Of a DNA stretch of 64,000 bases, positions 43,435-52,749 are shown piece after piece. This stretch comes from an uncultured Alphaproteobacteria bacterium (GTDB lineage: Bacteria; Pseudomonadota; Alphaproteobacteria; Sphingomonadales; Sphingomonadaceae). The notes beneath the pieces are model-generated. The model saw nothing but the letters and a program-made list of their open reading frames with translations, did not search any database and had not been told where the DNA came from. The stretch is taken from assembly GCA_903934325.1 (NCBI GenBank), contig CAIZNH010000041.1, forward strand, positions 1-64,000, written 5' to 3'. A program made the position numbers and the translations under genes. The stretch's first letter is position 1, and each line of letters begins with the position of its first letter.

Positions 43435-43871
43435 TGGCCCGCCGTCCGGTGCTTTCGGCTCTGCTGCGCGATGAACGTGGTTCGATGGTGGTCGAATTCG
43501 GATTGCTGGCGCCGGTGTTCCTGATGCTGGTGTTCGGGATGCTGCAGGTCGCCTTCTACATGCAGCACCTCAACGCGGTGCAATCGCTCGCCTCCGACGG
43601 CGCGCGTTTTGTGATGATCGAATACCAGAAGAACAATCCGCTCAGTAACGACCAGATCCGCGAAGTGCTGCTGTCGCGTGCGACCAGCCAGCAATATCTG
43701 CTCGACACCGACCGGGTGCAGATCACCGTCGACCGGTCGGGCGCGAGCCGCGTGACCGGCGCGACCGAGATCGATCTGACCGTCAACTACACGCTCGAGA
43801 ACTTCATCCCCGGTGTCACGCTACCGCTGTCGGTGATCAGCTACTCGCGTTCGGTCTGGGTCGTCACCTAG
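43431..43871 (+). CDS. TadE-family pseudopilin-like protein 2
   Basis: 146 residues: LRDERGSMVVEFGLLAPVFLMLVFGMLQVAFYMQHLNAVQSLASDGARF is the TadE/F leader and hydrophobic helix, followed by a beta-rich domain (VQITVDRSGASRV, TEIDLTVNYTLENF). Last gene of the three-gene set; the rest of a Tad system (tadA ATPase, tadBC, rcpA, cpaB, flp) is absent from the window, so it must act with genes elsewhere or be an orphan set. Confidence 0.88.
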   Translation: MMARRPVLSALLRDERGSMVVEFGLLAPVFLMLVFGMLQVAFYMQHLNAVQSLASDGARFVMIEYQKNNPLSNDQIREVLLSRATSQQYLLDTDRVQITVDRSGASRVTGATEIDLTVNYTLENFIPGVTLPLSVISYSRSVWVVT

Positions 43872-43880
43872 CGCGGTCTG

Positions 43881-44906
43881 TCAGATCCCCCGCGGCGCGC
43901 GGGCGAGGCTGGCGCGTTCGATCAGTTCGAGTGACGGAGGCGGCTGGAGCGCGGCCTCGCCGGGCGTCTCGGCCTTCGCGATCAGGCGGGTGCAGGCCGC
44001 GGCGAACAGCGCGCCTGCCGGCATGTGCAGCGCGGCCAGCGGCGGCTGGCAGGCGGCGAGCGCCGGATCATCTTCCAGACTGACGAGCGAGAGCGCCTGC
44101 GGCACGGCAATCCGCAGGCTGGCCGCGACATGCAGCACGGCGAGCGCGTTTGCGGCCCTTTCGGTGATGATCGCGGTCGGCCGGATGGTCGGCACCAGCC
44201 ATGCCCGCGCCAGCTCCAGCGTCGCGCCGAGATCGGCGGCGACATCGGCGGTGAAGTGGTGATGCGCGCGGCTGCCGCTATCGGCCATGACGCGGCGGTA
44301 TCCGGCAAGGTTGGCCTGGCTCACTGCCTGATCGCCTGCGCCTGCGATAAAGCCGATCTGGCGGTGGCCCAATGCCATGAGGTGCCGCGCCGCCGCCTCG
44401 CCCGGATTGCCGGCCACCACACTCGCACCCGTGCCGGAAAGCGTCTCGCGCCGGAGGTTCCGGCTCTCTACCAGCGCCGCCAGATCGCGCCGCCGGTCAA
44501 GCAGGGGGAGCAGGATCACGCCTTCGGGCTCCAGCGCGCCGATCGCTGCGGCAAGCTGCGCCACCCCTGCCGCCGCCTCGGTTTCGGCGGGCAATTGTTC
44601 GAAGATCAGGCGGTAGCCATGGGCGTTGCAGGCGGTGGTCCCCGCCAGCAGCAGCTGACCCAGCGGCTGGGCTGCGGGCAGGCCTTCAGCCGGAGCGGCA
44701 AAGACGGCGAGCAGGATGCGGCTGCGCCCGCCCGCCATGCTGCGCGCGGCCGCGCTCGGCACCCAGCCCAGCGCGGCAATGGCGGCCTCGACCCGCGCCT
44801 TGGCCTCGGGGCTGACCCGCGGGCTGCGGTTGATGACGCGCGACACGGTCTGGCGCGAAACGGCTGCCGCGCTGGCCACGTCCTCGATGGTGATGCCTCG
44901 TCCCAC
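43881..44906 (-). CDS. LacI-family transcriptional regulator
   Basis: 341 residues from a GTG at 44906 with GGAAGAGAG about 7 bp upstream; the frame stays open far upstream but no coding pattern precedes this start. LacI helix-turn-helix and hinge at 4-58 (TIEDVASAAAVSRQTVSRVINRSPRVSPEAKARVEAAI), then a periplasmic-binding-protein-like sensor domain. The sugar or other ligand is unknown; no transport or sugar catabolic operon adjoins. A LacI-type operator-like palindrome lies about 77 bp upstream. Confidence 0.9.
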   Translation of the reverse strand: MGRGITIEDVASAAAVSRQTVSRVINRSPRVSPEAKARVEAAIAALGWVPSAAARSMAGGRSRILLAVFAAPAEGLPAAQPLGQLLLAGTTACNAHGYRLIFEQLPAETEAAAGVAQLAAAIGALEPEGVILLPLLDRRRDLAALVESRNLRRETLSGTGASVVAGNPGEAAARHLMALGHRQIGFIAGAGDQAVSQANLAGYRRVMADSGSRAHHHFTADVAADLGATLELARAWLVPTIRPTAIITERAANALAVLHVAASLRIAVPQALSLVSLEDDPALAACQPPLAALHMPAGALFAAACTRLIAKAETPGEAALQPPPSLELIERASLARAPRGI

Positions 44907-44982
44907 CGGCGCTCTCTTCCGCTTGTTCTGCTTGTGCGACCGCAGGGCCTTGTGGCCGTTGCAGATGTGACAATGATGACAA

Positions 44983-44996
44983 TGTGAGCGATCACG
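44983..44996. promoter_or_regulatory. candidate LacI-family operator
   Basis: TGTGAGCGATCACG is a near-palindrome whose left half equals the lac operator core TGTGAGCG, with the central CG expected for this family. It lies in the 216-bp divergent region between lacI-type gene and the DAG-kinase-like gene, so it could control either. Autoregulation is the simplest inference. Confidence 0.45.
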
Positions 44997-45122
44997 CAAG
45001 CAAATTCGTGTGCGGCCTCGCCCGTTCATCTCTGGCACAGGGCGGCGCTGCCACAGGGCGCCGGGCCCCTTGCGTGCAACATCGCAGTGGAAGTTTGGGG
45101 GCGGGGTTACTATAGGACGCTC

Positions 45123-46166
45123 ATGCCGACGCCGATCTACGAGTTTGCGCAGATACCGCGGGTCGATCCCGCCGATCCCGTGCGCAGTCGCAAGGAGCGG
45201 CCGCGTGCGGGTGGCGAGGCGCCGGTCGTCGGCGTGATCTACAACCCGCGCAGCCACCGCAATCTCGGCGCCGATTTCGACTGCGGCCTGTCGCCCCATG
45301 TCCACATCGCCCAGCCCGGTGCGCGCGCACAACTGCCTGCCGCGCTGGCGGAATTTGCCGCGCGCGGGATCGATCTGCTGGTCATCAACGGCGGCGACGG
45401 GACAGTGCGCGACGTGCTGACCTGCGGGCGTCCGATCTTCGGCGATGACTGGCCCGCCATCGCGGTGCTGCCCAAGGGCAAGACCAACGCGCTCACCGTC
45501 GATCTCGGCATTCCTGATAACTGGACGCTGCAGGACGCGATCAACGCGCTCGATCACGGCAACCGTGTGTGGCGCCGCCCGATCGAGATCACCCCGCAGG
45601 GCGCGCCCGAGGGCGCGGAATCCAGCGTCTCCGGCTTTATTCTCGGCGCAGGGGCTTTCACCACCGCCACCCGCGCCGGGCAGAGCGCGCACCGGCTGGG
45701 CGCGTTCAACAGCCTCGCCGTCGCGGTGACGGCGGCCTGGGCGCTCACGCAATCGCTGTTTGCGAGCCGTTCCAACCCGTGGCGGCGCGGCGCGAAGATG
45801 CGCATCGGCCTTGGTGCGGGCGATGTGGCGATGGCGCATAGCGGCCACGGCGATCCGGAGATGCGGCAGGTGCTGTTTGCCTCGACGCTCGAACGCCTGC
45901 CCGCGGGCATCCGGCCGTTCGGCTTCCTCAAGAACGGGCTGAAGCTCGTCGCGGTTGACCAGATCTCGCGCCGCACCACGGCGCTGATCCCGCTGGCGGC
46001 GGCGGGCAAGATCCAGTCGGGCCTGCGTGAGCGCGGCATCCACCAGCTCGCGGCGAGCCAGTTCACCCTGTCGATCGACGATCAGTTCATCCTCGACGGA
46101 GAGGCCTTTCCGGCGGGCGACTATCTGGTCGGCCAGGGGCCGGAGCTTGCCTTCGTCAGCCCATGA
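45123..46166 (+). CDS. diacylglycerol/sphingoid lipid kinase-like protein
   Basis: 347 residues from the ATG at 45123. DAGK catalytic domain: VVGVIYNPRSHRNLG, the nucleotide-binding GGDGT motif in VINGGDGTVRDVL, and PAIAVLPKGKTNALTVDLGI, which corresponds to the PLGTGN loop although with KGKTN instead of GTGN. The C-terminal DAGK accessory domain ends with SIDDQFILDGEAF. It probably phosphorylates a membrane lipid, but the altered loop makes the activity uncertain. Overlaps the next gene by 4 bp. Confidence 0.8.
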   Translation: MPTPIYEFAQIPRVDPADPVRSRKERPRAGGEAPVVGVIYNPRSHRNLGADFDCGLSPHVHIAQPGARAQLPAALAEFAARGIDLLVINGGDGTVRDVLTCGRPIFGDDWPAIAVLPKGKTNALTVDLGIPDNWTLQDAINALDHGNRVWRRPIEITPQGAPEGAESSVSGFILGAGAFTTATRAGQSAHRLGAFNSLAVAVTAAWALTQSLFASRSNPWRRGAKMRIGLGAGDVAMAHSGHGDPEMRQVLFASTLERLPAGIRPFGFLKNGLKLVAVDQISRRTTALIPLAAAGKIQSGLRERGIHQLAASQFTLSIDDQFILDGEAFPAGDYLVGQGPELAFVSP

Positions 46167-47116
46167 CGGTGGCTCCCGGCGCGCGGGATAGCGCGCTTCA
46201 CCAGCGTATTGCCAACCAGCTTGCCGCGCCGGCCGATCCGGCGGTGGCGGGCTTTGCAGCGGCACTCGGCGCGGCGGCGGGGGCGCGGGCCGTGCTGTTC
46301 TACGGATCGAACCTGCGCACCCGCTCGCTCGACGGGGTGCTCGATTTCTATGTCCTGCTGCCCGGCCCCGCTGCGGACGAGCCCCGGATCTGGCCCACGG
46401 TGAGCTATCACGAGCGCCCGCACGCCGACGGCATCACCCTGCGCGCCAAGGTCGCCACCATGCGGCTGGAGACCTTCGCCAAGGCGGCGGGGGGTGAACT
46501 CACCGACACCACCATCTGGGCGCGCTTCGTCCAGCCGAGCGGCCTGGTGTGGAGCGCGGATGCCGGTGCCGCCGATGCCGTCATCGCCGCGATCGCCTCG
46601 GCCTGCACCACGTCGGCAAGGCTCGCTGCGGCGCTCGGCCCTGATAGCGGCACGGCGGAGGATTACTGGCGCAGCTTGTTCCGCGCCACCTATGCTGCCG
46701 AATTCCGGGTCGAGAAGGGCGGGCGCGAGAACGATATCCTCGCCGTCAACGCGGCGCATTTTGCGGGCCTCCTGCCGCTGGCGCTGGAGGCGGGCGGGAT
46801 CCCGCCGCGTGCAGCGGGCGAGCGCCTGTCGCCCGATCTGCCGCACTTGCAGCGCGGCGTCATCCTCAAATGGTGGGCGAAGCGGCGGCGCATGGGCAAG
46901 CCGCTCAATCTGCTGCGCCTCGTCAAGGCCAGCACCACCTTCGAAGGCGCGGCGCGCTATGCCGCGTGGAAGATTGAGCGGCACACCGGCCTGCCGCTCG
47001 AAGTGACGCCGCTCAGTGAACGCTTCCCGCTGCTTGCCGCGCCCCGCGTGCTGTGGGCGCTCTGGCGTCACCGCCGCGCTAGCTCTGGTACTTCACCTGG
47101 ATCGCGATCCGGGTGA
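46163..47116 (+). CDS. nucleotidyltransferase-like protein, possible Tam41-type CDP-DAG synthase
   Basis: 317 residues. AVLFYGSNLRTRSLDGVLDFYVLLP is a nucleotidyltransferase-type GS..D.D segment, and TVSYHERPHADGITLRAKVATM with IWARFVQPSGLVW recalls the Y.S/KYGV/GR-KP pattern of mitochondrial Tam41 (phosphatidate cytidylyltransferase). The coupled upstream lipid kinase would supply phosphatidic acid. Recognition is by eye and partial, so the function is a hypothesis. The 3' end overlaps the convergent DUF2141 gene by 38 bp. Confidence 0.55.
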   Translation: MTVAPGARDSALHQRIANQLAAPADPAVAGFAAALGAAAGARAVLFYGSNLRTRSLDGVLDFYVLLPGPAADEPRIWPTVSYHERPHADGITLRAKVATMRLETFAKAAGGELTDTTIWARFVQPSGLVWSADAGAADAVIAAIASACTTSARLAAALGPDSGTAEDYWRSLFRATYAAEFRVEKGGRENDILAVNAAHFAGLLPLALEAGGIPPRAAGERLSPDLPHLQRGVILKWWAKRRRMGKPLNLLRLVKASTTFEGAARYAAWKIERHTGLPLEVTPLSERFPLLAAPRVLWALWRHRRASSGTSPGSRSG

Positions 47117-47594
47117 CGCCCGCGCCTGCCGAAAAGCGCGTCTTGGCGAGATCGGGCGCGCGTGGGATGCCGAGGAAGGTCTTCACCTCCGGATTGTTCG
47201 ACATGCCCGCACCATCGGACGAGAAATCCTTCTCGCGGTTGCCGTTGGCGTCATGCTGGACGACGATCGCATAATCGCCTGCTGCGGGCAGCGGCACGCA
47301 CACGCTCATCGCGCCCTTGCGCGGGGTCGTGTCGATGCGGTGGAGGTAGCGGCGGCTTTTCAGCCAGTCGCTCTCTTTCGCGCGGTAGGTGCGCACGAAC
47401 AGGTTGCCGCTCGCTGATTTGAGCCCGGTGATCTCCACCCGCACCGCCGGACCCTTGCCCGCCGCGCACAGGCTCATGTCATTGTCGATCTTGCCCCCGA
47501 GCGCCTGCGCGGCCAGCGGGCTGGCACCGGCAAGACCAAGCCCGAGCGCGGCGAGCGCGCCCAGCGGCAGAAGAGTGGTCATAGCGGCATTCAT
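47079..47594 (-). CDS. DUF2141 secreted protein (second copy)
   Basis: 171 residues from the ATG at 47594; signal peptide (TTLLPLGALAALGLGLAGASPLAAQA). DUF2141 features: VRVEITGLKSASGNLFVRTYR, LPAAGDYAIVVQHDANGNREKDF, DGAGMSNNPEVKTFLGIPRAPDLAKTRFSAG. Longer than the copy at 22409 and with fewer Cys. Periplasmic; function unknown. Its 3' end overlaps the convergent nucleotidyltransferase-like gene by 38 bp, an unusual but clean arrangement. Confidence 0.85.
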   Translation of the reverse strand: MNAAMTTLLPLGALAALGLGLAGASPLAAQALGGKIDNDMSLCAAGKGPAVRVEITGLKSASGNLFVRTYRAKESDWLKSRRYLHRIDTTPRKGAMSVCVPLPAAGDYAIVVQHDANGNREKDFSSDGAGMSNNPEVKTFLGIPRAPDLAKTRFSAGAGVTRIAIQVKYQS

Positions 47595-47849
47595 CGGCGG
47601 ATCCTGAGACAATGGTGAGAGAGGCCGGGGCACGGGCGCTGGTTCGGTTTGCGCATGACTATCGCCCTGCTGGCAGACAAGGGCAATGGCAGGCTCTGGC
47701 TGAATTGCGGCTTAATCATGCGAACATCGGCGGATTTGCGCGATCTGGCGGGCCGCCGCCGTGGAAAACGGCGGTCTGACGGGTGTCCCCCGATTCGCGC
47801 CTCCCGTATTGGAGTTAACACGCCGTCACAAAAGGCCCTGCGCCGCACC

Positions 47850-48512
47850 ATGCCCACGCCGCTGATTTCGCCCTCGATCCTCTCTGCCGATTTTGCCCGG
47901 CTGGGGGAGGAAGTGCGCGCGGTGGACGCAGCCGGTGCCGACTGGATCCATATCGACGTGATGGACGGCCATTTCGTGCCGAACATCACCATCGGCCCGG
48001 ACGTGGTGAAGGCCCTGCGCCCGCACACGGCCAAGACCTTCGACGTCCACCTGATGATTTCGCCGGTCGACCCTTACCTTGAGGCTTTCGCGGCTGCCGG
48101 TGCGGACATCATCACCGTCCACCCCGAGGCCGGGCCGCATATCCACCGCACCCTCCAGGCGATCCGCGCATTGGGCAAGAAGGCGGGCGTGGTGATCAAT
48201 CCCGGCACGCCAGTCGAGGTGCTCGACAACCTCATGGACATGGTCGATCTGGTGCTGGTGATGAGCGTCAATCCCGGCTTCGGCGGGCAGAGCTTCATTC
48301 CCTCGCAGCTCGCCAAGATCGCCCGCATCCGCGCGATGATCGAAGCCGAAGGGCGGCCGATCCACCTTGAGGTTGATGGCGGGGTCAATGCCGAAACCGC
48401 GCGCCTGTGTGTTGCGGCGGGCGCTGATGTGCTGGTGGCGGGCTCGGCCACGTTCAAGGGCGGGCCGGACGCTTATGCGGCCAATATCGCCGCCTTGAAG
48501 GGGATAGGGTGA
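47850..48512 (+). CDS. rpe: ribulose-phosphate 3-epimerase
   Basis: 220 residues from ATG 47850; upstream sequence is open but not conserved. Interconverts ribulose-5-P and xylulose-5-P. Typical motifs: [37 protein letters not shown] with metal-binding His and Asp, [24 protein letters not shown] and EVDGGVN. First gene of a compact rpe-heparinase-purH set: its TGA overlaps the following ATG by one base. Confidence 0.96.
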   Translation: MPTPLISPSILSADFARLGEEVRAVDAAGADWIHIDVMDGHFVPNITIGPDVVKALRPHTAKTFDVHLMISPVDPYLEAFAAAGADIITVHPEAGPHIHRTLQAIRALGKKAGVVINPGTPVEVLDNLMDMVDLVLVMSVNPGFGGQSFIPSQLAKIARIRAMIEAEGRPIHLEVDGGVNAETARLCVAAGADVLVAGSATFKGGPDAYAANIAALKGIG

Positions 48513-50380
48513 TGGCAACGCTGCTGCGCACCCCCGCAGGCCGCCGGGCCGATGCGCTGGTGGAGCGGGTGGTGGATGTTCCGGTGCTGACGCTGGCCGA
48601 AAGCCCTGCGCCTGCGGTTGAAGCGGCGCCCGCACCCTTGTCCGAAGAACCGGGCCGCGCGCTGGCTCTCAGCGATGTGATTGCCGCGCCCGCGGGCCCG
48701 GGCGAGGCGCTGATCCGCTTTGCCTATCGCCTCGGGATTCCCGGCCACGCCTTGAGCCAGCCCTTCCGCCGCCCGCAGGCCTTGCGGGTGTTGGCGACCG
48801 TCGAAAGCCCCAATCGCGGCGACCGCGCGGCGGGCACGGCCCTGCGGGCGGGGCACTTCCTCGTCCTTGGCGCACGCCTGCCGATCGCGCAGCTCGATTT
48901 CACCGGCTCCGCCCGTCCGGCGCCGGCGCTGGAGCGGGTGCTCCATTCCTTCAGCTGGCTCGCCGATCTCGCCGCTGCCGCCCCGCGCGCCGACGCGATT
49001 CCCGTCGCAGAGCGGATCACCTCGCTTTGGCTCCATGCCCACAAGGAGCCCGGCAAGGGCCCCGCATGGGAGGTCGAGCACGCAGGCCTGCGCCTCCTCG
49101 CCTGGCTGGTCCACGCACCGCTGGTGCTGGCGGGCAATGACAAGAGTTTGAAGTCGCGCATGCTCGCCGCAATCGGCGAGACCGCCAGCTGGCTCGACAA
49201 GCGCGCGGGCCGCGAGGCGCCGGGGCTGGCGCAGGTGGCGGGCTGGGCGGGGATCGTCGCAGCCGGATTGCTGCTCCCCCACGGAAAGCCGCGCCGCCTT
49301 TATGGCGAGGCGGGCCTCGTCAAGGCGCTGGGCGACATGGTGGGCGAGGATGGCGGCGTGCTGTCGCGCTGCCCCGCCGCGCAGCTTGAGGCGATCCGCC
49401 TGCTGACCGATCTGATCGCCTGCTATGATGCGGTGCGGGTTACGCCGCCGCCCGCGCTGCAAGTGATGCGCGAGCTGCTGGTGCCGCCGCTGCTTGCCCT
49501 GCGGCATGGCGACGGCGCGCTCGGCAACTGGCAGGGTCAGGCGGCGATCCCGGCAGACCGGGTGAATGCCGTGATCGAGGCTTCGGGCGTGCGCACCCGT
49601 CCGCTGGCGACCGCGCAGGGCTGGGGCTATCAGCGCATCAAGGCGGGCGACACGCTGGTGCAGTTCGATGCCGCCCCGCCGCCGCGTGCCCGCCATGTGC
49701 GCACCGGCTGCGCCTCCACGCTGGCCTTCGAGCTGTCCGACGGCCCGGCGCGGGTGATCGTCAATTGCGGCGGCGCGGCGCTTGCCGGAGGGCAGGTGCC
49801 CGCGCGCATCGGGCAGGGCCTGCGCGCCAGCGCCGCCTTCTCGACGCTGGTGCTCGACAACGCCAATTCCACCGCCGTCCTGCTCCACGGCCAGCTCGGC
49901 AAGGGGGTCGAGACGGTGGAACTGGAGCGCCGCATGGTCCCCGCGCGTGGGCGCGAGGCGACGCGGATCGAGGCTGCGCATGATGGCTATGCCGCGCGCT
50001 TCGGTCTCACCCACCAGCGCATCCTCACGCTTTCGGCCGACGGCACCGAGCTGGCGGGCGAGGATATCCTCGTCCCCGCCGCCAAGAACGGCAAGCGCGG
50101 CAAGATCGCCTTCGCCATCCGCTTCCACTTGGGGCGCGGGGTCGAGGTGCAGCTTTCGGGCGACAGGCGCGGGGCAAGTCTGCTTTTGCCTGACGGTCGG
50201 CTCTGGCAATTCCGGATGGGCGGCGATAGGGCGGGCGCCGGCGAGATCACCCTGTCTGCCGAGGACAGCCTGTGGGTAGACGGCGAAGGCCGCCCGCATG
50301 CCACCGAGCAGCTGGTGATCGAGGGACTGGCATTGCGCAGCGGGGGACAATTCTCCTGGCTGCTGAAGAAAACAGGATAG
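48512..50380 (+). CDS. heparinase II/III family protein
   Basis: 622 residues from the ATG at 48512, sharing one base with the rpe stop. An N-terminal helical (alpha/alpha toroid) half is followed by a beta-sandwich half: [74 protein letters not shown], all usual for alginate/heparin-lyase-like proteins. No signal peptide, so probably cytoplasmic or poorly predicted. Substrate unknown; the rpe-heparinase-purH order is conserved in sphingomonads. Confidence 0.87.
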   Translation: MATLLRTPAGRRADALVERVVDVPVLTLAESPAPAVEAAPAPLSEEPGRALALSDVIAAPAGPGEALIRFAYRLGIPGHALSQPFRRPQALRVLATVESPNRGDRAAGTALRAGHFLVLGARLPIAQLDFTGSARPAPALERVLHSFSWLADLAAAAPRADAIPVAERITSLWLHAHKEPGKGPAWEVEHAGLRLLAWLVHAPLVLAGNDKSLKSRMLAAIGETASWLDKRAGREAPGLAQVAGWAGIVAAGLLLPHGKPRRLYGEAGLVKALGDMVGEDGGVLSRCPAAQLEAIRLLTDLIACYDAVRVTPPPALQVMRELLVPPLLALRHGDGALGNWQGQAAIPADRVNAVIEASGVRTRPLATAQGWGYQRIKAGDTLVQFDAAPPPRARHVRTGCASTLAFELSDGPARVIVNCGGAALAGGQVPARIGQGLRASAAFSTLVLDNANSTAVLLHGQLGKGVETVELERRMVPARGREATRIEAAHDGYAARFGLTHQRILTLSADGTELAGEDILVPAAKNGKRGKIAFAIRFHLGRGVEVQLSGDRRGASLLLPDGRLWQFRMGGDRAGAGEITLSAEDSLWVDGEGRPHATEQLVIEGLALRSGGQFSWLLKKTG

Positions 50381-50388
50381 ATTCCATC

Positions 50389-51990
50389 ATGGTTGAAGGT
50401 GTGATCCGGCGGGCACTGCTCTCAGTGTCCGACAAGAGCGGTTTGGCTGAACTTGGCGCGGCCCTCGCGGCGCGCGGAGTCGAACTGGTCAGCACCGGCG
50501 GCACTGCCAAGGCCCTGCGCGATGCGGGCCTTGCGGTGAAGGACGTGTCGTACCTCACCGGCTTTCCCGAGATGATGGACGGGCGGGTGAAGACCCTCCA
50601 CCCCACCGTGCATGGCGGCCTCCTCGCCCTGCGCGACAATCCCGAGCACGTCGCCGCGATGGAGGCCCACGGGATCGGCGCGATCGATCTGGTGGTGGTC
50701 AACCTCTATCCCTTCGAGGCCACCGTCGCCAAGGGCGCGAGCCGCGAAGAGGTGATCGAGAATATCGACATCGGCGGCCCTTCGATGGTGCGCTCGGCGG
50801 CGAAGAACCACGGCTTTGTGACCATCCTCACCGATCCGGCGGACTACGACACCCTCGTCGAGGAAATGGATGCCAACGGCGGCGCCACCACGCAGGCCTT
50901 CCGGACGCGGATGGCGGGCAAGGCCTATGCCCGGACGGCTGCCTATGATTCCGCGATTGCCAGCTGGTTCGCCTTCTCGCCCGCTGCGAGTGACGAGCCG
51001 ACGCTGTTCCCCGAGACGCTGCCGATGGCGCTGAAGCGCGCCGATACGCTGCGCTATGGCGAAAACCCGCACCAGTCGGCGGCGATCTACGTGCCGCAGG
51101 TGGCGGGCACCGCCGGGGTTCCGCAGGCCACGCAGTTGCAAGGCAAGGAGCTGAGCTACAACAATCTGAACGATGCCGATGCGGCGCTGGAACTGGCTGC
51201 GGAATTCGCGGGCCAGGAGCCTGCCGTGGTGATCGTCAAGCACGCGAATCCTTGCGGCGTGGCACAAGGCGGCTCGCTGCTGTCGGCATGGGAAGCGGCG
51301 CTCGCCTGCGATTCTGTTTCGGCCTTCGGGGGCATTGTTGCCGTCAACACCGAGCTTGATGCCGCCACCGCCGAGGCCATCTCCGCAATCTTCACCGAGG
51401 TGGTGATCGCGCCTTCGGTGAGCGCCGAAGCGCGCGAGATTTTCGCGAAGAAGAAGAACCTGCGCCTGCTCGAATGTGGGCAGCTTCCGAACCCGCGTCG
51501 CGGCGGGCTGGCGATGAAGACCATCGCGGGCGGCGTGCTGATCCAGTCGCGTGATGCCGGGGCGATTTCCGCCGACGATCTCAAGGTCGTCACCAAGCGC
51601 GCGCCGACGGCGCAGGAGTTGAAGGACTGCCTCTTCGCCTGGACGGTGGCGCGCCACGTGAAATCCAACGCGATCGTCTATGCCAAGGACGGCGCGACCG
51701 CAGGCATTGGCGCAGGCCAGATGAACCGCCGCGATTCGGCGCGGATCGCCGCGATCAAGGCTGCCGAGGCCGCTGAGGCCTATGGCTGGCCCGCTCCGCG
51801 CACGGTCGGCAGCGCGGTCGCCTCGGACGCCTTCTTCCCCTTCGCCGACGGACTGCTCGCGGCCGCCGAAGCGGGCGCGACCGCCGTGATCCAGCCGGGC
51901 GGCTCGATCCGCGACGACGAGGTGATCGCCGCCGCCGACGCAGCCGGCCTCGCGATGGTCTTCACCGGGATGCGGCATTTCAGGCATTGA
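50389..51990 (+). CDS. purH: bifunctional AICAR formyltransferase / IMP cyclohydrolase
   Basis: 533 residues from the ATG at 50389. Performs the last two steps of IMP synthesis. N-terminal MGS-like IMP cyclohydrolase domain (about 1-200: [30 protein letters not shown]) and C-terminal AICAR transformylase with catalytic Lys-His in [26 protein letters not shown] and [18 protein letters not shown]. It lies 8 bp after the heparinase stop. Confidence 0.97.
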   Translation: MVEGVIRRALLSVSDKSGLAELGAALAARGVELVSTGGTAKALRDAGLAVKDVSYLTGFPEMMDGRVKTLHPTVHGGLLALRDNPEHVAAMEAHGIGAIDLVVVNLYPFEATVAKGASREEVIENIDIGGPSMVRSAAKNHGFVTILTDPADYDTLVEEMDANGGATTQAFRTRMAGKAYARTAAYDSAIASWFAFSPAASDEPTLFPETLPMALKRADTLRYGENPHQSAAIYVPQVAGTAGVPQATQLQGKELSYNNLNDADAALELAAEFAGQEPAVVIVKHANPCGVAQGGSLLSAWEAALACDSVSAFGGIVAVNTELDAATAEAISAIFTEVVIAPSVSAEAREIFAKKKNLRLLECGQLPNPRRGGLAMKTIAGGVLIQSRDAGAISADDLKVVTKRAPTAQELKDCLFAWTVARHVKSNAIVYAKDGATAGIGAGQMNRRDSARIAAIKAAEAAEAYGWPAPRTVGSAVASDAFFPFADGLLAAAEAGATAVIQPGGSIRDDEVIAAADAAGLAMVFTGMRHFRH

Positions 51991-51997
51991 TTGTGTG

Positions 51998-52019
51998 GGA
52001 GGGCGCCTCCGCGCCCTCC
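51998..52019 (+). terminator. hairpin after purH
   Basis: GGAGGGCGC-CTCC-GCGCCCTCC is a perfect 9-bp stem with a 4-nt loop, eight bases after the purH stop. No T-run follows (TCCTCGCTG), so it may act as an mRNA 3'-end stabiliser or a rho-assisted terminator rather than a strong intrinsic one. Confidence 0.55.
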
Positions 52020-52141
52020 TCCTCGCTGCGTTTCGATCCCTGCGGGATCGAGCAGCTGCGGCTCGCGCGCGTGCGCTCGCGGACCTTTGGCCCGAACATC
52101 GCGATCCTACATTTGCTGCGCTAGCTGGCGCATGCCTCGCG

Positions 52142-52215
52142 GGGGTCAAAGCGGGCCCATCGCGGGGTCAAGTGCGCGCTAACTCGGGGTCAAACGGGGG
52201 CTAGCGGGGGTCTGG
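52142..52215 (+). repeat. 11-bp phased repeat array (GGGGTCAA type), locus 2
   Basis: Seven units at exactly 11-bp steps (52142, 52153, 52164, 52175, 52186, 52197, 52208): cores GGGGTCAA, GGGCCCAT, GGGGTCAA, CGCGCTAA, GGGGTCAA, GGGGCTAG, GGGTCTGG. This is the reverse-strand counterpart of the TTGACCCC array at 10030-10092; TAGCCCC there equals GGGGCTA here. Not inside a gene. Confidence 0.75.
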
Positions 52216-52560
52216 GAAATAGAATTTCCCGCGTCATTCTTCTGAAATCGAACAGTTTTTCGGCGCCACCCGATGTTTCACGCCCAAAAAACCTCGCCGC
52301 CCGCTTTCCAGCCGCTTTGCACCCTATCGCGGGGGCTGTTCTGTAGGAAAGGGCCCTCGGCGCGGGCGCTGCTCTCGCTTGGCCGCATCCGCGCCACGGC
52401 CTGGCCTGTGCCCTCTTAAACGCAACTTTTCGCGGCCGTCTGCGTATCTACATCGCGGCCGCAAGCCTTGCTTCTGCCTGCCCGATCCGTTCATCGCGTC
52501 GCAATTCGGCGGCGGGCATGGGGGAGAGGACAGACACAAACCCGAATCACGAGCCCTCCC

Positions 52561-52749
52561 ATGCGCCTCCCCTCTCCCGATCTCCTCCGCAACTTCGCAT
52601 TTGGCTTCGCGCTTGGCGCGCTGATGGTGGCGGGGCTGAACGCGCATGGCTTCACCGGCGATCTCTCCTCCGCCGCCCATGCCGAACCCGCGGCCGAGCG
52701 GCTCCAGCCTGCCAGCGAGTTCGCGATCCCGGCGGAAAAGAGCCGTTGA
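52561..52749 (+). CDS. small single-pass membrane or exported protein
   Basis: 62 residues from the ATG at 52561. One hydrophobic segment (LRNFAFGFALGALMVAGLNAHGF) near the N-terminus, followed by a short Ala/Glu-rich tail (SSAAHAEPAAERLQPASEF). Its stop overlaps the msrA ATG (TGATG), so the two are coupled. Possibly an accessory of the lipoprotein MsrA; no family known. Confidence 0.6.
   Translation: MRLPSPDLLRNFAFGFALGALMVAGLNAHGFTGDLSSAAHAEPAAERLQPASEFAIPAEKSR

Larger units (their letters stand above)
51991..52560. other. 570-bp gene-free region downstream of purH
   Basis: Contains a GC-rich hairpin at 51998-52019 directly after purH and the 11-bp phased repeat at 52142-52215. The rest is G+C-rich without an ORF of credible coding character. 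The promoter for the small gene at 52561 should be in the last 150 bp; I see no clear consensus. Confidence 0.55.

Noticed and set aside
44907..46265. Extended N-terminus for the LacI-type protein reading back through the lipid kinase gene
   Set aside because: The extension is low-complexity His/Arg/Gln sequence antisense to a GGDGT kinase; a GTG with a good ribosome site starts the real HTH domain at 44906.
51998..52019. Strong intrinsic terminator after purH
   Set aside because: The stem is excellent but no T-run follows, so only a hairpin can be claimed.
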